A DNA stretch of 64,000 nucleotides. Source: Microbacterium proteolyticum (GTDB lineage: Bacteria; Actinomycetota; Actinomycetes; Actinomycetales; Microbacteriaceae). Position 1 is the first letter of the stretch, and each line of letters starts with the position of its first letter. The position numbers and the translations under genes were made by a program. The stretch is taken from positions 434,001 through 498,000 of the forward strand of contig NZ_JACHXY010000002.1 in assembly GCF_014192415.1 (NCBI RefSeq), read 5' to 3'. The notes below the pieces were generated by a model. The model worked only from the letters and a program-made list of their open reading frames with translations, did no database searches and was not told where the DNA came from. This document shows positions 25,648 through 37,066 of this stretch, one piece after another.

Positions 25648-28197
25648 GTGCCAGGAGAGAACCTCACCCGCATCGAAGCGCAGGAACGCCGCGCGATCGT
25701 CGACACCCGCGAGTACCGCGTGGAACTCGACCTCACCCGGGGTGACGAGGTCTTCTCCTCGCGCACGGTGGTCACCTTCGGCGCCACCGAGGGCGCGTCG
25801 ACCTTCATCGACCTGATCGCCCGCACGGTGCACGCCGTCACGCTCAACGGCCGCCCCCTCGACCCGGCCCACGTCTTCGCCGACTCACGCATCGCGCTCG
25901 ACGGCCTCGAGGCCGAGAACGAGCTCGTCGTCGAGGCCGACTGTGAGTACACCAACACCGGTGAGGGCCTGCACCGCTTCGTCGACCCGGTCGACGGCGA
26001 GGTCTACCTTTACTCGCAGTTCGAGGTGCCCGACTCGCGCCGTATGTACACGGTGTTCGAGCAGCCCGACCTGAAAGCCGCGTTCACCTTCTCGGTCACC
26101 GCCCCCGCGCGCTGGAAGATCGTCTCCAACTCCCCCACACCCGAGCCGGTGGCCGTCTCCGACGAGACCGCCCGCTGGGACTTCCCCGCCACCCCGCGCA
26201 TCTCGTCGTACATCACCGCGCTCGTCGCGGGTCCGTACGAGGCCACCTACTCGGAGCTCACGAGCGCCGACGGCCGCGTCATCCCCCTCGGCGTCTTCGC
26301 CCGCAAGAGCCTGTGGCAGTACCTCGACGCCGACTACGTGTTCGAGAAGACCCGTCAGGGCTTCGCGTACTTCGAGGAGAAGTTCGGCTTCCCCTACCCC
26401 TTCGCAAAGTACGACCAGCTCTTCGTGCCGGAGTTCAACGCCGGCGCCATGGAGAACGCGGGCGCCGTGACCTTCACCGAGACCTACGTCTTCCGCAGCA
26501 AGGTGACCGATGCCGTCAAGGAGCGCCGCGTCGTCACGATCCTGCACGAGCTGGCGCACATGTGGTTCGGCGACCTCGTCACCATGAAGTGGTGGAACGA
26601 CCTCTGGCTGAACGAGTCGTTCGCCGAGTGGGCATCCACCATCGCCACCGCCGAGGCCACCGAGTGGCACGCCGCCTGGACGACCTTCAACGCGATGGAG
26701 AAGACCTGGGCCTACCGCCAGGACCAGCTTCCCTCGACCCACCCCGTCGTCGCCGAGATCAACGACCTCGAAGACGTGCAGGTGAACTTCGACGGCATCA
26801 CCTACGCCAAGGGCGGTTCGGTGCTCAAGCAGCTGGCCGCGTGGGTCGGCATCGAGCAGTTCTTCGCCGGCGTCGCCGCGTACTTCCAGAAGCACCAGTG
26901 GTCGAACACCGAGGTGGGCGATCTGCTCACCGAGCTCGAAGCCACCAGCGGCCGCGACCTCGGCGACTGGGCGAAGAAGTGGCTCGAGACCGCGGGCGTG
27001 AACACCCTGACCCCGCTGATCGAAGAGGGATCCGACGGCACCATCTCGCGCTTCGCGATCGTGCAGACGGCGCCGAGCGACTACCCCACGATCCGCCCGC
27101 ACCGCCTCGGCATCGGCTTCTACTCGCTGACCGACACCGGCGCCCTCGAGCGCGTGCATCGAGTCGAGCTCGACGTCGACGGCGACCGCACCGAGGTCGC
27201 AGAACTGCGCGGCATCCGTCGTCCCGACCTCGTGCTCCTCAACGACGACGACCTCGCTTACGCGAAGATCCGTCTCGACGAGCGCTCGTTGGCGACCGCG
27301 ATCGCGCACCTCGGACGCATCACCGACCCCCTCGCCCGCTCGCTCGTCTGGGGCGCCGCGTGGGACCAGACCCGGGATGCCGAGGTCTCGGCGACCAACT
27401 ACCTCGACCTCGTGCTGCGCAACATCGGCTCCGAGACCGAGTCGACCACCGTGCGCACGACGCTGGCCCAGCTGCAGCTCGCCGCCAACGCCTACGTCGC
27501 CCCCGCCACCCGCGACCAGGCGCGTCAGCGCGTCGCCGACGCGCTGTGGGAGCTCGCGCAGTCCGCCGAAGCCGGCAGCGACAGCCAGCTGCAGTTCGTC
27601 ACGGCCTTCGCCTCCGCGGCTTCCACCCCGGCCCACGCCGAGACGGTGAAGGCCCTCCGCGACGGCTCGATCACCCTCGCGGGCCTCGAGATCGACACCG
27701 ACCTGTCGTGGCAGCTGCTGATCTCGTTGGCCGCGGCGGGTGCGGCGACCGACGCCGACATCGAGACCGCACGCGCTGCCGACAACACCGCGAAGGGCGG
27801 CGAGTTCGCGGCGACCGCGCTGGCGGCCCTTCCCTCGCGCGAGGCGAAGCAGAGGGCATGGAGCTCGCTGATCGATTCGGCCGACGCGCCGAACACGATC
27901 GTGCGCGCCACCGCCGCCGGCTTCACGCACCCCGCCACCGTCGACGCACTGGCCGACTTCGTCGAGCCTTACTTCGCGATGCTGCTGCCCGTCTGGGAGT
28001 CGCGCAGCTACCAGATCGCGCAGTACCTCATCGTGGGGCTCTACCCCGCGGCGCTGGCGAGCACGTCGCTGCGCGACGCGACGCGGCAGTGGTTGTCGCG
28101 CAACACCGACGCGGCCCCGGCGCTTCGTCGCCTGGTCGGCGAGAACCTCGCCGGTGTCGAGCGCTCGCTGTCGGTGCAGGAGCGCGACGCCCAGTAG
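25648..28197 (+). CDS. pepN: Aminopeptidase N (M1 zinc metallopeptidase)
   Basis: An 849-residue cytoplasmic aminopeptidase. The GAMEN substrate motif is at 266-270, and the zinc site is HELAH (300-304) with the third ligand at Glu323 in LNESFAEW. The C-terminal ERAP1-like helical domain begins near 520. Start: the GTG at 25648 follows GGGAG; longer readings upstream run through the hemH promoter region. The length and the PepN (Rv2467-type) form are normal for actinobacteria. It is followed by a hairpin. Confidence 0.96.
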   Translation: MPGENLTRIEAQERRAIVDTREYRVELDLTRGDEVFSSRTVVTFGATEGASTFIDLIARTVHAVTLNGRPLDPAHVFADSRIALDGLEAENELVVEADCEYTNTGEGLHRFVDPVDGEVYLYSQFEVPDSRRMYTVFEQPDLKAAFTFSVTAPARWKIVSNSPTPEPVAVSDETARWDFPATPRISSYITALVAGPYEATYSELTSADGRVIPLGVFARKSLWQYLDADYVFEKTRQGFAYFEEKFGFPYPFAKYDQLFVPEFNAGAMENAGAVTFTETYVFRSKVTDAVKERRVVTILHELAHMWFGDLVTMKWWNDLWLNESFAEWASTIATAEATEWHAAWTTFNAMEKTWAYRQDQLPSTHPVVAEINDLEDVQVNFDGITYAKGGSVLKQLAAWVGIEQFFAGVAAYFQKHQWSNTEVGDLLTELEATSGRDLGDWAKKWLETAGVNTLTPLIEEGSDGTISRFAIVQTAPSDYPTIRPHRLGIGFYSLTDTGALERVHRVELDVDGDRTEVAELRGIRRPDLVLLNDDDLAYAKIRLDERSLATAIAHLGRITDPLARSLVWGAAWDQTRDAEVSATNYLDLVLRNIGSETESTTVRTTLAQLQLAANAYVAPATRDQARQRVADALWELAQSAEAGSDSQLQFVTAFASAASTPAHAETVKALRDGSITLAGLEIDTDLSWQLLISLAAAGAATDADIETARAADNTAKGGEFAATALAALPSREAKQRAWSSLIDSADAPNTIVRATAAGFTHPATVDALADFVEPYFAMLLPVWESRSYQIAQYLIVGLYPAALASTSLRDATRQWLSRNTDAAPALRRLVGENLAGVERSLSVQERDAQ

Positions 28198-28212
28198 GCG
28201 CTCCCGCCGGAT

Positions 28213-28247
28213 CGGATGCCCCCTCCCTCTCCGGGTGGGGGCATCCG
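28213..28247 (+). terminator. Terminator after pepN built on a GGATGCC inverted pair
   Basis: CGGATGCCCCC (28213-28223) and GGGGGCATCCG (28237-28247) form an 11-base stem, 16 bases after the pepN stop. Confidence 0.82.
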
Positions 28248-28329
28248 TCGTCTCGGATCATCCCCTGGTCGCGGTCAGGTCATCCCCGGGGAGGACGACC
28301 TATCGGCCACGGCTTCCTAGCGTGGAAGC

Positions 28330-29241
28330 ATGATCGTTGCAGACAACCTCACCAAGAGATTCGGCGCCAAGACCGCGGTCGACGGCGTCTCCTTCACCGT
28401 CGCCCCCGGCCGGGTGACCGGCTTCCTCGGCCCCAACGGCGCGGGCAAGTCCACGACGATGCGCATGATCGTCGGGCTCGACCGACCCACGGCCGGTTCC
28501 GTCACCGTCGGTGGGCAGGACTACCGCAGACTGCGTTCACCCCTCACCGAGGTCGGCGTGCTGCTGGATGCCAAAGCCGTCCACACCGGACGCTCGGCGC
28601 GCGACCACCTCCGCGCCCTCGCCGCGACGCACGGCATCGGCCGCGCGCGTGTCGATGAGGTGATCGAACTCACCGGAATCGGCTCGGTCGCGGGAAAACG
28701 CGCGGGCAAGTTCTCGCTCGGGATGGGCCAGCGTCTCGGGATCGCGTCGGCGCTGCTCGGCGACCCGCACACCCTCATCCTCGATGAGCCGGTCAACGGC
28801 CTCGATCCGGAGGGGGTGCGGTGGGTGCGTCAATTCGTGCGGCACCTCGCCGCTGAAGGCCGAACCGTGTTGTTGTCGAGCCACCTGATGAGCGAGATGT
28901 CGCAGACCGCCGACCACGTCATCGTGCTCGGCCGGGGCCGTGTCCTCGCCGACGCGCCCCTCGCCGACCTCGTCGGCTCCTGGACGACCACGACTCTCCT
29001 CGTGCGCTCACCGCGGCTGTCCGACCTCGTCGCGGCCCTCCAGATCCCGGATGCCACCGTCACAGGTCTCGAGCCCGGTGCGGCGCAGATCACCGGGATT
29101 ACGGCCCAGACCATCGGCGACGTCGCCGCCCGCCATGGCATCCCGCTGCACGAACTGACGCCGCGGAGCGGCTCGCTCGAAGACGCCTACCTCGCCCTGA
29201 CCGACGACTCGGTCGAATACAAGACCAAGGAGATCGCATGA
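28330..29241 (+). CDS. ABC-2-type exporter ATP-binding protein
   Basis: A 303-residue ATPase. Walker A is GPNGAGKS near 36-43, the signature region reads FSLGMGQRLGIASALL, and Walker B ends in LILDEPVNGLDPEG. The C-terminal extension (about 220-303) is typical of daunorubicin-type or bacitracin-type exporters. It overlaps the permease gene by ATGA. The ATG at 28330 follows TAGCGT and six bases (leaderless form). The exported compound is unknown; drug, lipid or peptide are all possible. Confidence 0.92.
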   Translation: MIVADNLTKRFGAKTAVDGVSFTVAPGRVTGFLGPNGAGKSTTMRMIVGLDRPTAGSVTVGGQDYRRLRSPLTEVGVLLDAKAVHTGRSARDHLRALAATHGIGRARVDEVIELTGIGSVAGKRAGKFSLGMGQRLGIASALLGDPHTLILDEPVNGLDPEGVRWVRQFVRHLAAEGRTVLLSSHLMSEMSQTADHVIVLGRGRVLADAPLADLVGSWTTTTLLVRSPRLSDLVAALQIPDATVTGLEPGAAQITGITAQTIGDVAARHGIPLHELTPRSGSLEDAYLALTDDSVEYKTKEIA

Positions 29242-30038
29242 CCGCCCTCGCCCCGGCGCCGCGGCGCGCCACGCACGCCCACCCGCACCGCCTGACCTTC
29301 GCCCACCTGCTGCGCAGCGAGACGATCAAGATCCTGACCCTGCGCTCGACCTGGTGGTCGCTCGGCCTCACCGCGGCGATGTCGCTGAGCATCTTGTTCC
29401 TGCTCGCGCTGGCCTCGAACGACAACGGCGGCATGTTCTCCCCCGTGATGATCATGGTGGCGCCCATCCAGTTCACGATGCTCGTGGCCGGCATCTTCGG
29501 CGCCATCATGATCACCGGTGAGTACTCCACCGGCATGATCCGCTCCACCCTCACCGCCGAACCCCGCCGCGGCGCCGTTGTGCTGGCGAAAGCCCTCGTC
29601 GTCTCGCTGCTGATGGCGGTCACCACGGTCCTCACCTACGTCGTGGCGGCCCTGATCACCGCTCCCCTGGTCCCCGGGGGGCTGGACTGGTCGGAGCCGA
29701 CGTCGGCGCTGCTGCCGCTGCTGTCCGGTGTGGCCTCGATGGTCGCCTTCACGTTGATCGGACTCGGCTTCGGCTTCCTCATCCGAAACGGTGCCGGAGC
29801 GATCGCGGCGACGGTCGGCATCCTGTTCGTTCTGCCGATCGTGATGAGCCTGTTCGCCATGGCGGGAGAACGCTGGGGGTGGATCTACGAGTCCGTCGCC
29901 TACCTCCCCTCGAACGCGGCGACCACCTTGACCACGGGCGGTGCGACCGATCTGTCGGGAGCGGCGATCGCCCTGACCGCGTGGGCGGTCGTGCCCCTGG
30001 CGCTGGGCTGGGCGACCCTGCGCTCGCGCGACGCCTGA
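29238..30038 (+). CDS. ABC-2-type exporter permease
   Basis: A 266-residue membrane protein with six predicted helices (about 46-66, 77-97, 121-147, 162-185, 192-212 and 240-260). The pattern GAIMITGEYSTGMIRSTL is the conserved cytoplasmic element of ABC-2 permeases. The long basic N-terminus precedes the first helix. It forms the pump with the ATPase encoded upstream, whose stop overlaps its start. Confidence 0.92.
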   Translation: MTALAPAPRRATHAHPHRLTFAHLLRSETIKILTLRSTWWSLGLTAAMSLSILFLLALASNDNGGMFSPVMIMVAPIQFTMLVAGIFGAIMITGEYSTGMIRSTLTAEPRRGAVVLAKALVVSLLMAVTTVLTYVVAALITAPLVPGGLDWSEPTSALLPLLSGVASMVAFTLIGLGFGFLIRNGAGAIAATVGILFVLPIVMSLFAMAGERWGWIYESVAYLPSNAATTLTTGGATDLSGAAIALTAWAVVPLALGWATLRSRDA

Positions 30039-30065
30039 CCCCTCCTCCCGACCCGTCCGAACCGG

Positions 30066-30102
30066 GGGATGCCTCGACGCTCAGCCGGCGCCGAGGCATC
30101 CC
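30066..30102 (+). terminator. Terminator after the ABC-2 exporter, GGATGCC inverted pair
   Basis: GGGATGCCTCG (30066-30076) and CGAGGCATCCC (30092-30102) are 11-base complementary arms, 28 bases after the permease stop and directly before the mscS promoter box at 30107. Confidence 0.8.
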
Positions 30103-30119
30103 TCGTTAGTCTGAGTCCG

Positions 30120-31340
30120 ATGTTCGTTCTCGCCGAAAACCCCGAACCCACCCCCTCGCCCTCGATCACCTCGCCCGCCCAGCTGGCCGACCTCGACACC
30201 TGGACCTGGATCGGCGGTCAGCTGCTCGATTTCGGCGGCATGATGCTGCGCATCCTCGGCATCATCGTCGGGATCGCCGTCGCAGCGTGGATCCTCCGCG
30301 TCATCATCCGCCGCGTCGTCGACCGCATCGTCAACGGAGCGAAGAGCAAGGCCCGCGTCGACGACACGCAGGCGCTCGATCGTTCTCCGCTCAGCGCCGT
30401 CCGTCTCGTACAGCGCACGCGCACGCTCGGCACGATCCTGCAGAACATCGTCAACGTCATCCTCGTCATCGTCGCATTGGTGTGGATCGCCGGCATCGTC
30501 GCGCCCGATGCTCTCGCCTCGCTGACGCTGCTGACCGCCGCCATCGGCGCCGGCCTCGGGTTCGGTGCGCAGAACATCGTCAAAGACGTGCTCAACGGCA
30601 TCTTCATCGTCGCCGAAGACCAGATCGGCATCGGCGACGTGGTGGATCTGGGCCTCGCGACCGGAATCGTCGAGTTCGTCAGCGTGCGCATCACGCACGT
30701 GCGCGACGTCAACGGCACGCTCTGGTACGTACGCAACGGCGAGATCACCCGCATCGGCAACATGTCGCAGGGCTGGTCGCGCGTCATCATCGATCTCGCC
30801 GTACCCGTGGATGCCGACCTCGACGTCGTCGAGAAGGCGATGCTGAACGCGGCGAAGACCATGGCGAAAGAGAACAAGTGGCGCTCGCGCATCATCGAGC
30901 AGCCCGAGATCTGGGGCCTCGAATCCATCGGCGGCGACGCGATCGTCATCCGTCTGGTGATGAAGACGCGCTCGAGCGCCAAGGACGACGTCGCCCGCGA
31001 ACTACGCGCCCGGCTCAAGCGCGCGATCGACGAGCTCGGTATCTCTCTGCCGCAGCTGAACTCCATCGTGCTCACCGGCGCCGAGGGGGCGCAGAGCGTT
31101 CGCGGCGCCCATCCGCCCAAGACGAAAGAGACGCCCGTCGCGGCGGGGGACGCACGCCCGGTCTGGAAGCCGCGCCGACGCAGCAAGCCGCTCGCCACCG
31201 ACGACGACGATGCCGCGCGCGTGACGCAGAAGAGAACGGTGCACGACGCGGCACCCACGACGACGCTCGATCTCCCGGGCGCCGACGCCCCCAAGCCCAC
31301 GCCCCCGGCCGTCCGCGCCGACGAAGAAGGCACGAGATGA
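30120..31340 (+). CDS. Small-conductance mechanosensitive channel (MscS family)
   Basis: A 406-residue inner-membrane channel opened by membrane tension. Helices lie at about 41-62, 105-126 and 133-156; the third has the pore-lining Ala/Gly pattern TAAIGAGLGFGAQN. The MscS beta domain follows (EDQIGIGDVVDLG). The C-terminal 90 residues are charged, proline-rich and probably disordered. The ATG at 30120 follows TAGTCT and seven bases (leaderless). Its stop overlaps the truncated-haemoglobin start (ATGA). Confidence 0.93.
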   Translation: MFVLAENPEPTPSPSITSPAQLADLDTWTWIGGQLLDFGGMMLRILGIIVGIAVAAWILRVIIRRVVDRIVNGAKSKARVDDTQALDRSPLSAVRLVQRTRTLGTILQNIVNVILVIVALVWIAGIVAPDALASLTLLTAAIGAGLGFGAQNIVKDVLNGIFIVAEDQIGIGDVVDLGLATGIVEFVSVRITHVRDVNGTLWYVRNGEITRIGNMSQGWSRVIIDLAVPVDADLDVVEKAMLNAAKTMAKENKWRSRIIEQPEIWGLESIGGDAIVIRLVMKTRSSAKDDVARELRARLKRAIDELGISLPQLNSIVLTGAEGAQSVRGAHPPKTKETPVAAGDARPVWKPRRRSKPLATDDDDAARVTQKRTVHDAAPTTTLDLPGADAPKPTPPAVRADEEGTR

Positions 31341-31786
31341 GCGAACCCGTCAGCTTCTACGATCAGGTCGGGGGGATGGACACCTTCCGTCGCCTCGTCG
31401 ACGCGTTCTACCGTGGCGTCGCCTCCGACGAGGTGCTCAAACCCATGTACCCCGAAGAAGACCTCGGCCCTGCCGCCGAGCGTCTGACGCTCTTCCTCGC
31501 GCAGTACTGGGGCGGTCCGCCCATCTACGGCGAGACGCGCGGCCATCCTCGCCTGCGCATGCGGCACATGCCCTTCCACGTCGACCCCGACGCGCGCGAC
31601 CGCTGGCTCGCACACATGCGCGCGGCCGTCGACGAGATCGCCCTGCCTCCCGCGTTCGAGGCGCCGCTCTGGGATTACCTCGAGCGCGCCGCGTACGCCA
31701 TGGTCAACACGTTCGAGCCCCGCGGAATCGGTCCGCAGCAAAACGGTCGTCCCGACACCGGGCTGCCCGTGCGCGCCGCCGAATAG
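31337..31786 (+). CDS. Group II truncated haemoglobin (GlbO-like)
   Basis: A 149-residue haem protein of the trHbO class, cytoplasmic, probably for oxygen or NO chemistry. Group II marks are the FYDQVGG opening, the Trp in QYWGGPPIYGE (position G8) and the proximal histidine in RMRHMPFHVD. The Tyr of FYRGVASDE is the B10 residue. It is translationally coupled to the MscS channel gene, which is not an expected functional pairing. GlbO lies near pepN in M. tuberculosis too (from memory). Confidence 0.94.
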   Translation: MSEPVSFYDQVGGMDTFRRLVDAFYRGVASDEVLKPMYPEEDLGPAAERLTLFLAQYWGGPPIYGETRGHPRLRMRHMPFHVDPDARDRWLAHMRAAVDEIALPPAFEAPLWDYLERAAYAMVNTFEPRGIGPQQNGRPDTGLPVRAAE

Positions 31787-32005
31787 TCCGGTGTTCGCCG
31801 CTCGGTGGCGCGGTTCTCACGGCGGTGTGACTCGGTGCTCGCTGCGTTGCAGCGGGCCCACGACGGGCGCTCGGCTCCCACGGGGCGATGCTCACCGCGG
31901 CGTCCCCTTCGGAGGTGCCGTCGCGAAATGCGTTGCTCGCCGTCGCGCCGACGACGGCGGTGCGGAGGGTCCGCGCCCGCCCGCACCGCCCGACGGCCGG
32001 AGCGC

Positions 32006-32905
32006 CTAGCGACCGAGGAAGTCGCCGAAGCCCGGGATGTCGAGGTTCGACAGGCTGTCGCCGAAGCCGCTGATGCGATCTCCGGCGCCCGACACGGCAT
32101 CCTGCGCACCGCCGGCCCACTCGGCAGCGCCGCCGGCCCACTCGCCCGCGGCGCCCACGTCGACCCCCTCGGCGAGGCTGGCGAGATCGACTCCGGATGC
32201 CAGACCCTCGAGGTCGACGCCCTCGGCGAGCCCCGCGAAGTCGACACCCATCTGACCGGCCTGCGCGAGCAGAGGACCAGCGACGGCGCTCACAACGGCG
32301 CCGCCCGCGACCGCGGCGAGGAGTCCTCCGGCGCCGACGACGCCGGCCCCGATCAGGCCGCCGCGACCGGCGCGGGCGAGCAGGGTCGACATGCGTCCGG
32401 CGCGCGCCGCTTCCGCGCGCGCGGCTGTCCGAGCGAGCTCGTCCGGCGTATCGGAGCGCGGGCGCTCGTGGGGCGCGAAGTCGGCGTCCATCCGCTCCCG
32501 CACGTGCGCACGCTGCGCCGGCGTAAGGCGTTCGAAGGCTTCCCGGTGCATCTGCTCGACCCGGTCGGGGTCCGCGGTACGCAGCAGATAGTCGTACCGC
32601 GCGATCGCGGCGCGGTCGTCGGCCGAGAGGGTGGACGCGGCGCGGGATGCCGCGGGTGGGGCGTAGCGCCCGGACGGGCCGGCGGAGGGCGCCGACGAGC
32701 CACCGTGACCGGTCGGCGGGGCGGGCGGCGGAGTGGCCGCCGAACCCGGGCGCCGGTCGCCGGTCACGGCATCCGCGGCGGAGCGCACCATGTCGCGCCA
32801 ATCCTTACCGCCGCCGGCGGCCGGGGGACGCTGCGATGAGGACGACGACGACGCCTTGTCGACGGCCTTGGACGCGAGATCGAACAGACGGGAGAACGAG
32901 ACCAC
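32006..32905 (-). CDS. Hypothetical protein with proline-rich linker and tandem decapeptide repeats
   Basis: A 299-residue protein that I do not recognise. An opening helix (SFSRLFDLASKAV) is followed by a Pro/Ala/Gly-rich linker (about 40-90) and a helical stretch (about 95-180) containing DRAAIARYDYLLR. A glycine/alanine-rich hydrophobic segment (about 185-220) could span or insert into a membrane. Near 228-260 come three or so tandem units of the form GLAEGVDLE / GLASGVDLA / SLAEGVDVG. The tail is Gly-rich and ends in IPGFGDFLGR. The GTG at 32905 follows AAGGG. The 219 bases beyond its 3' end (31787-32005) hold no gene that I can support. Confidence 0.72.
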   Translation of the reverse strand: MVSFSRLFDLASKAVDKASSSSSSQRPPAAGGGKDWRDMVRSAADAVTGDRRPGSAATPPPAPPTGHGGSSAPSAGPSGRYAPPAASRAASTLSADDRAAIARYDYLLRTADPDRVEQMHREAFERLTPAQRAHVRERMDADFAPHERPRSDTPDELARTAARAEAARAGRMSTLLARAGRGGLIGAGVVGAGGLLAAVAGGAVVSAVAGPLLAQAGQMGVDFAGLAEGVDLEGLASGVDLASLAEGVDVGAAGEWAGGAAEWAGGAQDAVSGAGDRISGFGDSLSNLDIPGFGDFLGR

Positions 32906-33076
32906 AGGGGCACCCTTCGACGAGCAGCACGAGGCTGCGACGTCAAGGTCTCCTCCGCCCGAATAGGACCGATGCACCCGGAGACCAGCGGTGGCCTCGT
33001 GATGACGGATGCATCGCGACGGGAGTACTCCCCTTGCTGCCCTCAGCGTATGGCGGCCACCTATGCGCTTGCTGGG

Positions 33077-33745
33077 TCAGGCGCCCGTCGCGCGCACGGC
33101 GGTCAGTCCGGATCGCACCGGCCCCCGCACGAGCACATGACCACGCGCGAGGGTCACGCGCGTCCAGGCACCACTCCGTCTGACGGGCGCCATTTCGCCG
33201 CCGGCGATGAAACCGAGGGCGAAGGCGGCGAAGGCCGTCCCGAGCGGCAGGCCACCCAGCGCCTCGTCGGGTTGACCCCACACCTGCGCGCGGACGACAC
33301 GCACGACGTCCTCACCCGCATTCGCGGGCAGAGCATCGGCGACGGCGGCGACGCCGTACTGCGCGCGGGATGCCAGGACGGCGGCGTCGATGGCATCCGT
33401 CTGGTCCCATCCGCTGCGCGGAGGCGAAATGCCCGCCCACGCGGGAGAGGTCGCGGTCTCGGGCAGCATCACGGCTTGCGCATCGTCGGGGGCCGGCAGA
33501 AGAGCGGCGGCGTCGACGACGAGATCGCACTCCAACTCGGGGTCGATGGCCGACACACGCAGCCCCAGCACCGTGGGAGTGGTGTCGAACAGACCGCGGG
33601 GCGCCAGAGGAGCGGCGGTGGCGACGAGCACGCCGTTCTCGGCCCGGAGTCGCACCGTCCCGTCGCCCAAGCGGATCGCGCGGGACGCGAAGGTGAGCAG
33701 GTCGGCTGCCGCCTGCGGATCGGGGAAGAACAGACGCGCGGACAC
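33077..33745 (-). CDS. Conserved hypothetical protein
   Basis: A 222-residue soluble protein without a domain that I recognise. It starts (GTG, 33745) with SARLFFPDPQAAADLLTFAS. It has alternating strands and helices, no signal peptide and no membrane helices. The start is supported by TAGTTT and seven bases before the GTG (leaderless form). It is divergent from the TesB gene. A surface-less, compact acidic-basic balance suggests an intracellular enzyme or binding protein; no more can be said. Confidence 0.72.
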   Translation of the reverse strand: MSARLFFPDPQAAADLLTFASRAIRLGDGTVRLRAENGVLVATAAPLAPRGLFDTTPTVLGLRVSAIDPELECDLVVDAAALLPAPDDAQAVMLPETATSPAWAGISPPRSGWDQTDAIDAAVLASRAQYGVAAVADALPANAGEDVVRVVRAQVWGQPDEALGGLPLGTAFAAFALGFIAGGEMAPVRRSGAWTRVTLARGHVLVRGPVRSGLTAVRATGA

Positions 33746-33797
33746 CCGCCCTAAACTACCAAGCGGTGCGGGCTCGCCGTACCGGAAGGGAGTCAGC

Positions 33798-34667
33798 GTG
33801 ACCGAGGCCCTCGACCCCGTGGCGTCGTTACTCGCGGTCCTCGACCTTCGCGACGCCGGAGCCCGGACCACCGAAGACATCTTCACCGGTGTCTCGCAGG
33901 CCATGCCGTTCGGCCGCGTCTACGGCGGCCAGGTGCTCGCACAGTCGATCGTCGCGGCTTCGCGCACTCTGCCCCCTGAGCGCACGGTCCACTCGATGCA
34001 CGGGTACTTCCTGCGGCCCGGGGATCCCGCCGACGGCATCACCTTCTCGGTCGACCGCATCCACGACGGGCGGTCGTTCTCGACGCGCCGCACACAGGCT
34101 TATCAAGCGGGCGTGCCGATCTTCTCGATGATCGCCTCCTTCCAAGACGACGACCCGGGTCTCGAGCACGCCGAGCCCATGCCCGACGGGATCCCCCTCC
34201 CCGAAGAGCTACCGGAGTTCGATCCGGAGGGTCTGCATCCGCTCAGCCGTCGGATGTTCTCCGAGCGTCCGGCCGATGTGCTGCACGTCCCGTCGCCCCT
34301 GTACACCTCGGTCGAAGGTCCGCACGTGCCTCGTCAGGCCGTATGGATGCGCACGCGGCGCCCGCTGCCCGACGATCCTGCGGTGCACCGTGCCGCGCTC
34401 GCGTACCTCAGCGACCTCACCATCCAGGAGACGATCCTGCGCGCCCACGGTGTGGCGTGGAGCACGCCGGGTCTCAAAGTCGCCAGCCTCGACCACGCGA
34501 TGTGGTGGCACCGCCCCGGCCGCGTCGACGACTGGCTCCTGTACGTGCAGGAATCGCCCAATGCGCGCGGCGGCCGCGGGCTGTCGACCGGACGCATCTA
34601 CACGCGCGAGGGTCTGCTCGTGGCGAGCGTCGCACAGGAGATCATGGTGCGGGTGCCGCGCGACTGA
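33798..34667 (+). CDS. tesB: Acyl-CoA thioesterase II (TesB-like, double hotdog)
   Basis: A 289-residue thioesterase hydrolysing acyl-CoA to free acid and CoA. The two hotdog halves are seen: FGRVYGGQVLAQSIVAA with VHSMHGYFLRPGDP in the first, and YLSDLTI with SLDHAMWWHRP in the second. Asp in YLSD, the Ser/Thr region and Gln in ASVAQEIMV match the TesB catalytic set. Start: the GTG at 33798 follows GGAAGGGAG. A second, single-hotdog thioesterase gene lies nearby on the opposite strand. Confidence 0.94.
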   Translation: MTEALDPVASLLAVLDLRDAGARTTEDIFTGVSQAMPFGRVYGGQVLAQSIVAASRTLPPERTVHSMHGYFLRPGDPADGITFSVDRIHDGRSFSTRRTQAYQAGVPIFSMIASFQDDDPGLEHAEPMPDGIPLPEELPEFDPEGLHPLSRRMFSERPADVLHVPSPLYTSVEGPHVPRQAVWMRTRRPLPDDPAVHRAALAYLSDLTIQETILRAHGVAWSTPGLKVASLDHAMWWHRPGRVDDWLLYVQESPNARGGRGLSTGRIYTREGLLVASVAQEIMVRVPRD

Positions 34668-34798
34668 GAGATCGTCGGCGGATGCCGGGGGACGCGGATG
34701 GTCGCGGCGCACGACTGACGCCGGGCACCCGCGCGGCAAGAGTCGGAAGCTGCGCTCCGCAGACGACGAGACCGACCGTCCCGGCCGCACCGTGGTCG

Positions 34799-35330
34799 TC
34801 AGCCCCGGGCGGATCGTCGGCGATAGTCGATCGGGTCGCCGATGTACGGCGCCCACGCCCCACGCTCGGCAGCGCTCCAGCGGATCGGACGACCGGTAGC
34901 GGTGTCGACGAGCACGACGACGACGGTGGCCCGGGCGTACAGCACCTGCTCGCCGGAACCCATCGGGCTGAAGACCTCGAAGCAGATGTCTGCGCTCGAA
35001 CCCCCCATCGCCCCGATCCACAGGCGCACATCGAGAGGACGTTGGCTATAGGGGACGGGGCGCAGGTACTCGATCTCCTGGCGCGCGATGAGCGTCGCGC
35101 GCTCTCCCCCGCTCTCGAGCACGCTCATGTCGAACACCGCGGTCGGCAGGGGGCTGGCGTCGTCATCACCACGCCAGAAAGCTCGCAGACGCGCCTCTTC
35201 GAGCAGCTTCAGCATCGAGGTGTTGTTGACGTGTCCGAGGGCGTCGAGATCACCCCACCGCAGGGGGATCGGCACGTGCACCCGCTCGGGTCCGGCGTCG
35301 GCCGGACCCGAGTCGGGGGTTGCAGAAGTG

Positions 35331-35338
<8 letters not shown>
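34799..35338 (-). CDS. Single-hotdog acyl-CoA thioesterase (4HBT/YbgC type)
   Basis: A 179-residue hotdog protein. The family motif is RWGDLDALGHVNNTSML (the active-site aspartate and the Asn-Asn pair). The first 30 residues are a variable, Ser/Thr/Pro-rich leader. The GTG at 35338 overlaps the end of ettA by eight bases (GTGACTGA), so its translation depends on ettA. The same pairing (thioesterase, then ABC-F) is found near Rv2475c-Rv2477c in M. tuberculosis, from memory. Confidence 0.9.
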
Positions 35339-37010
<1,672 letters not shown>

Positions 37011-37066
37011 ATCCCCTCCAGTCTAGGGGCGGGGTGCGGTGGGGACCGACGGGCGTCGGGAGCCTC

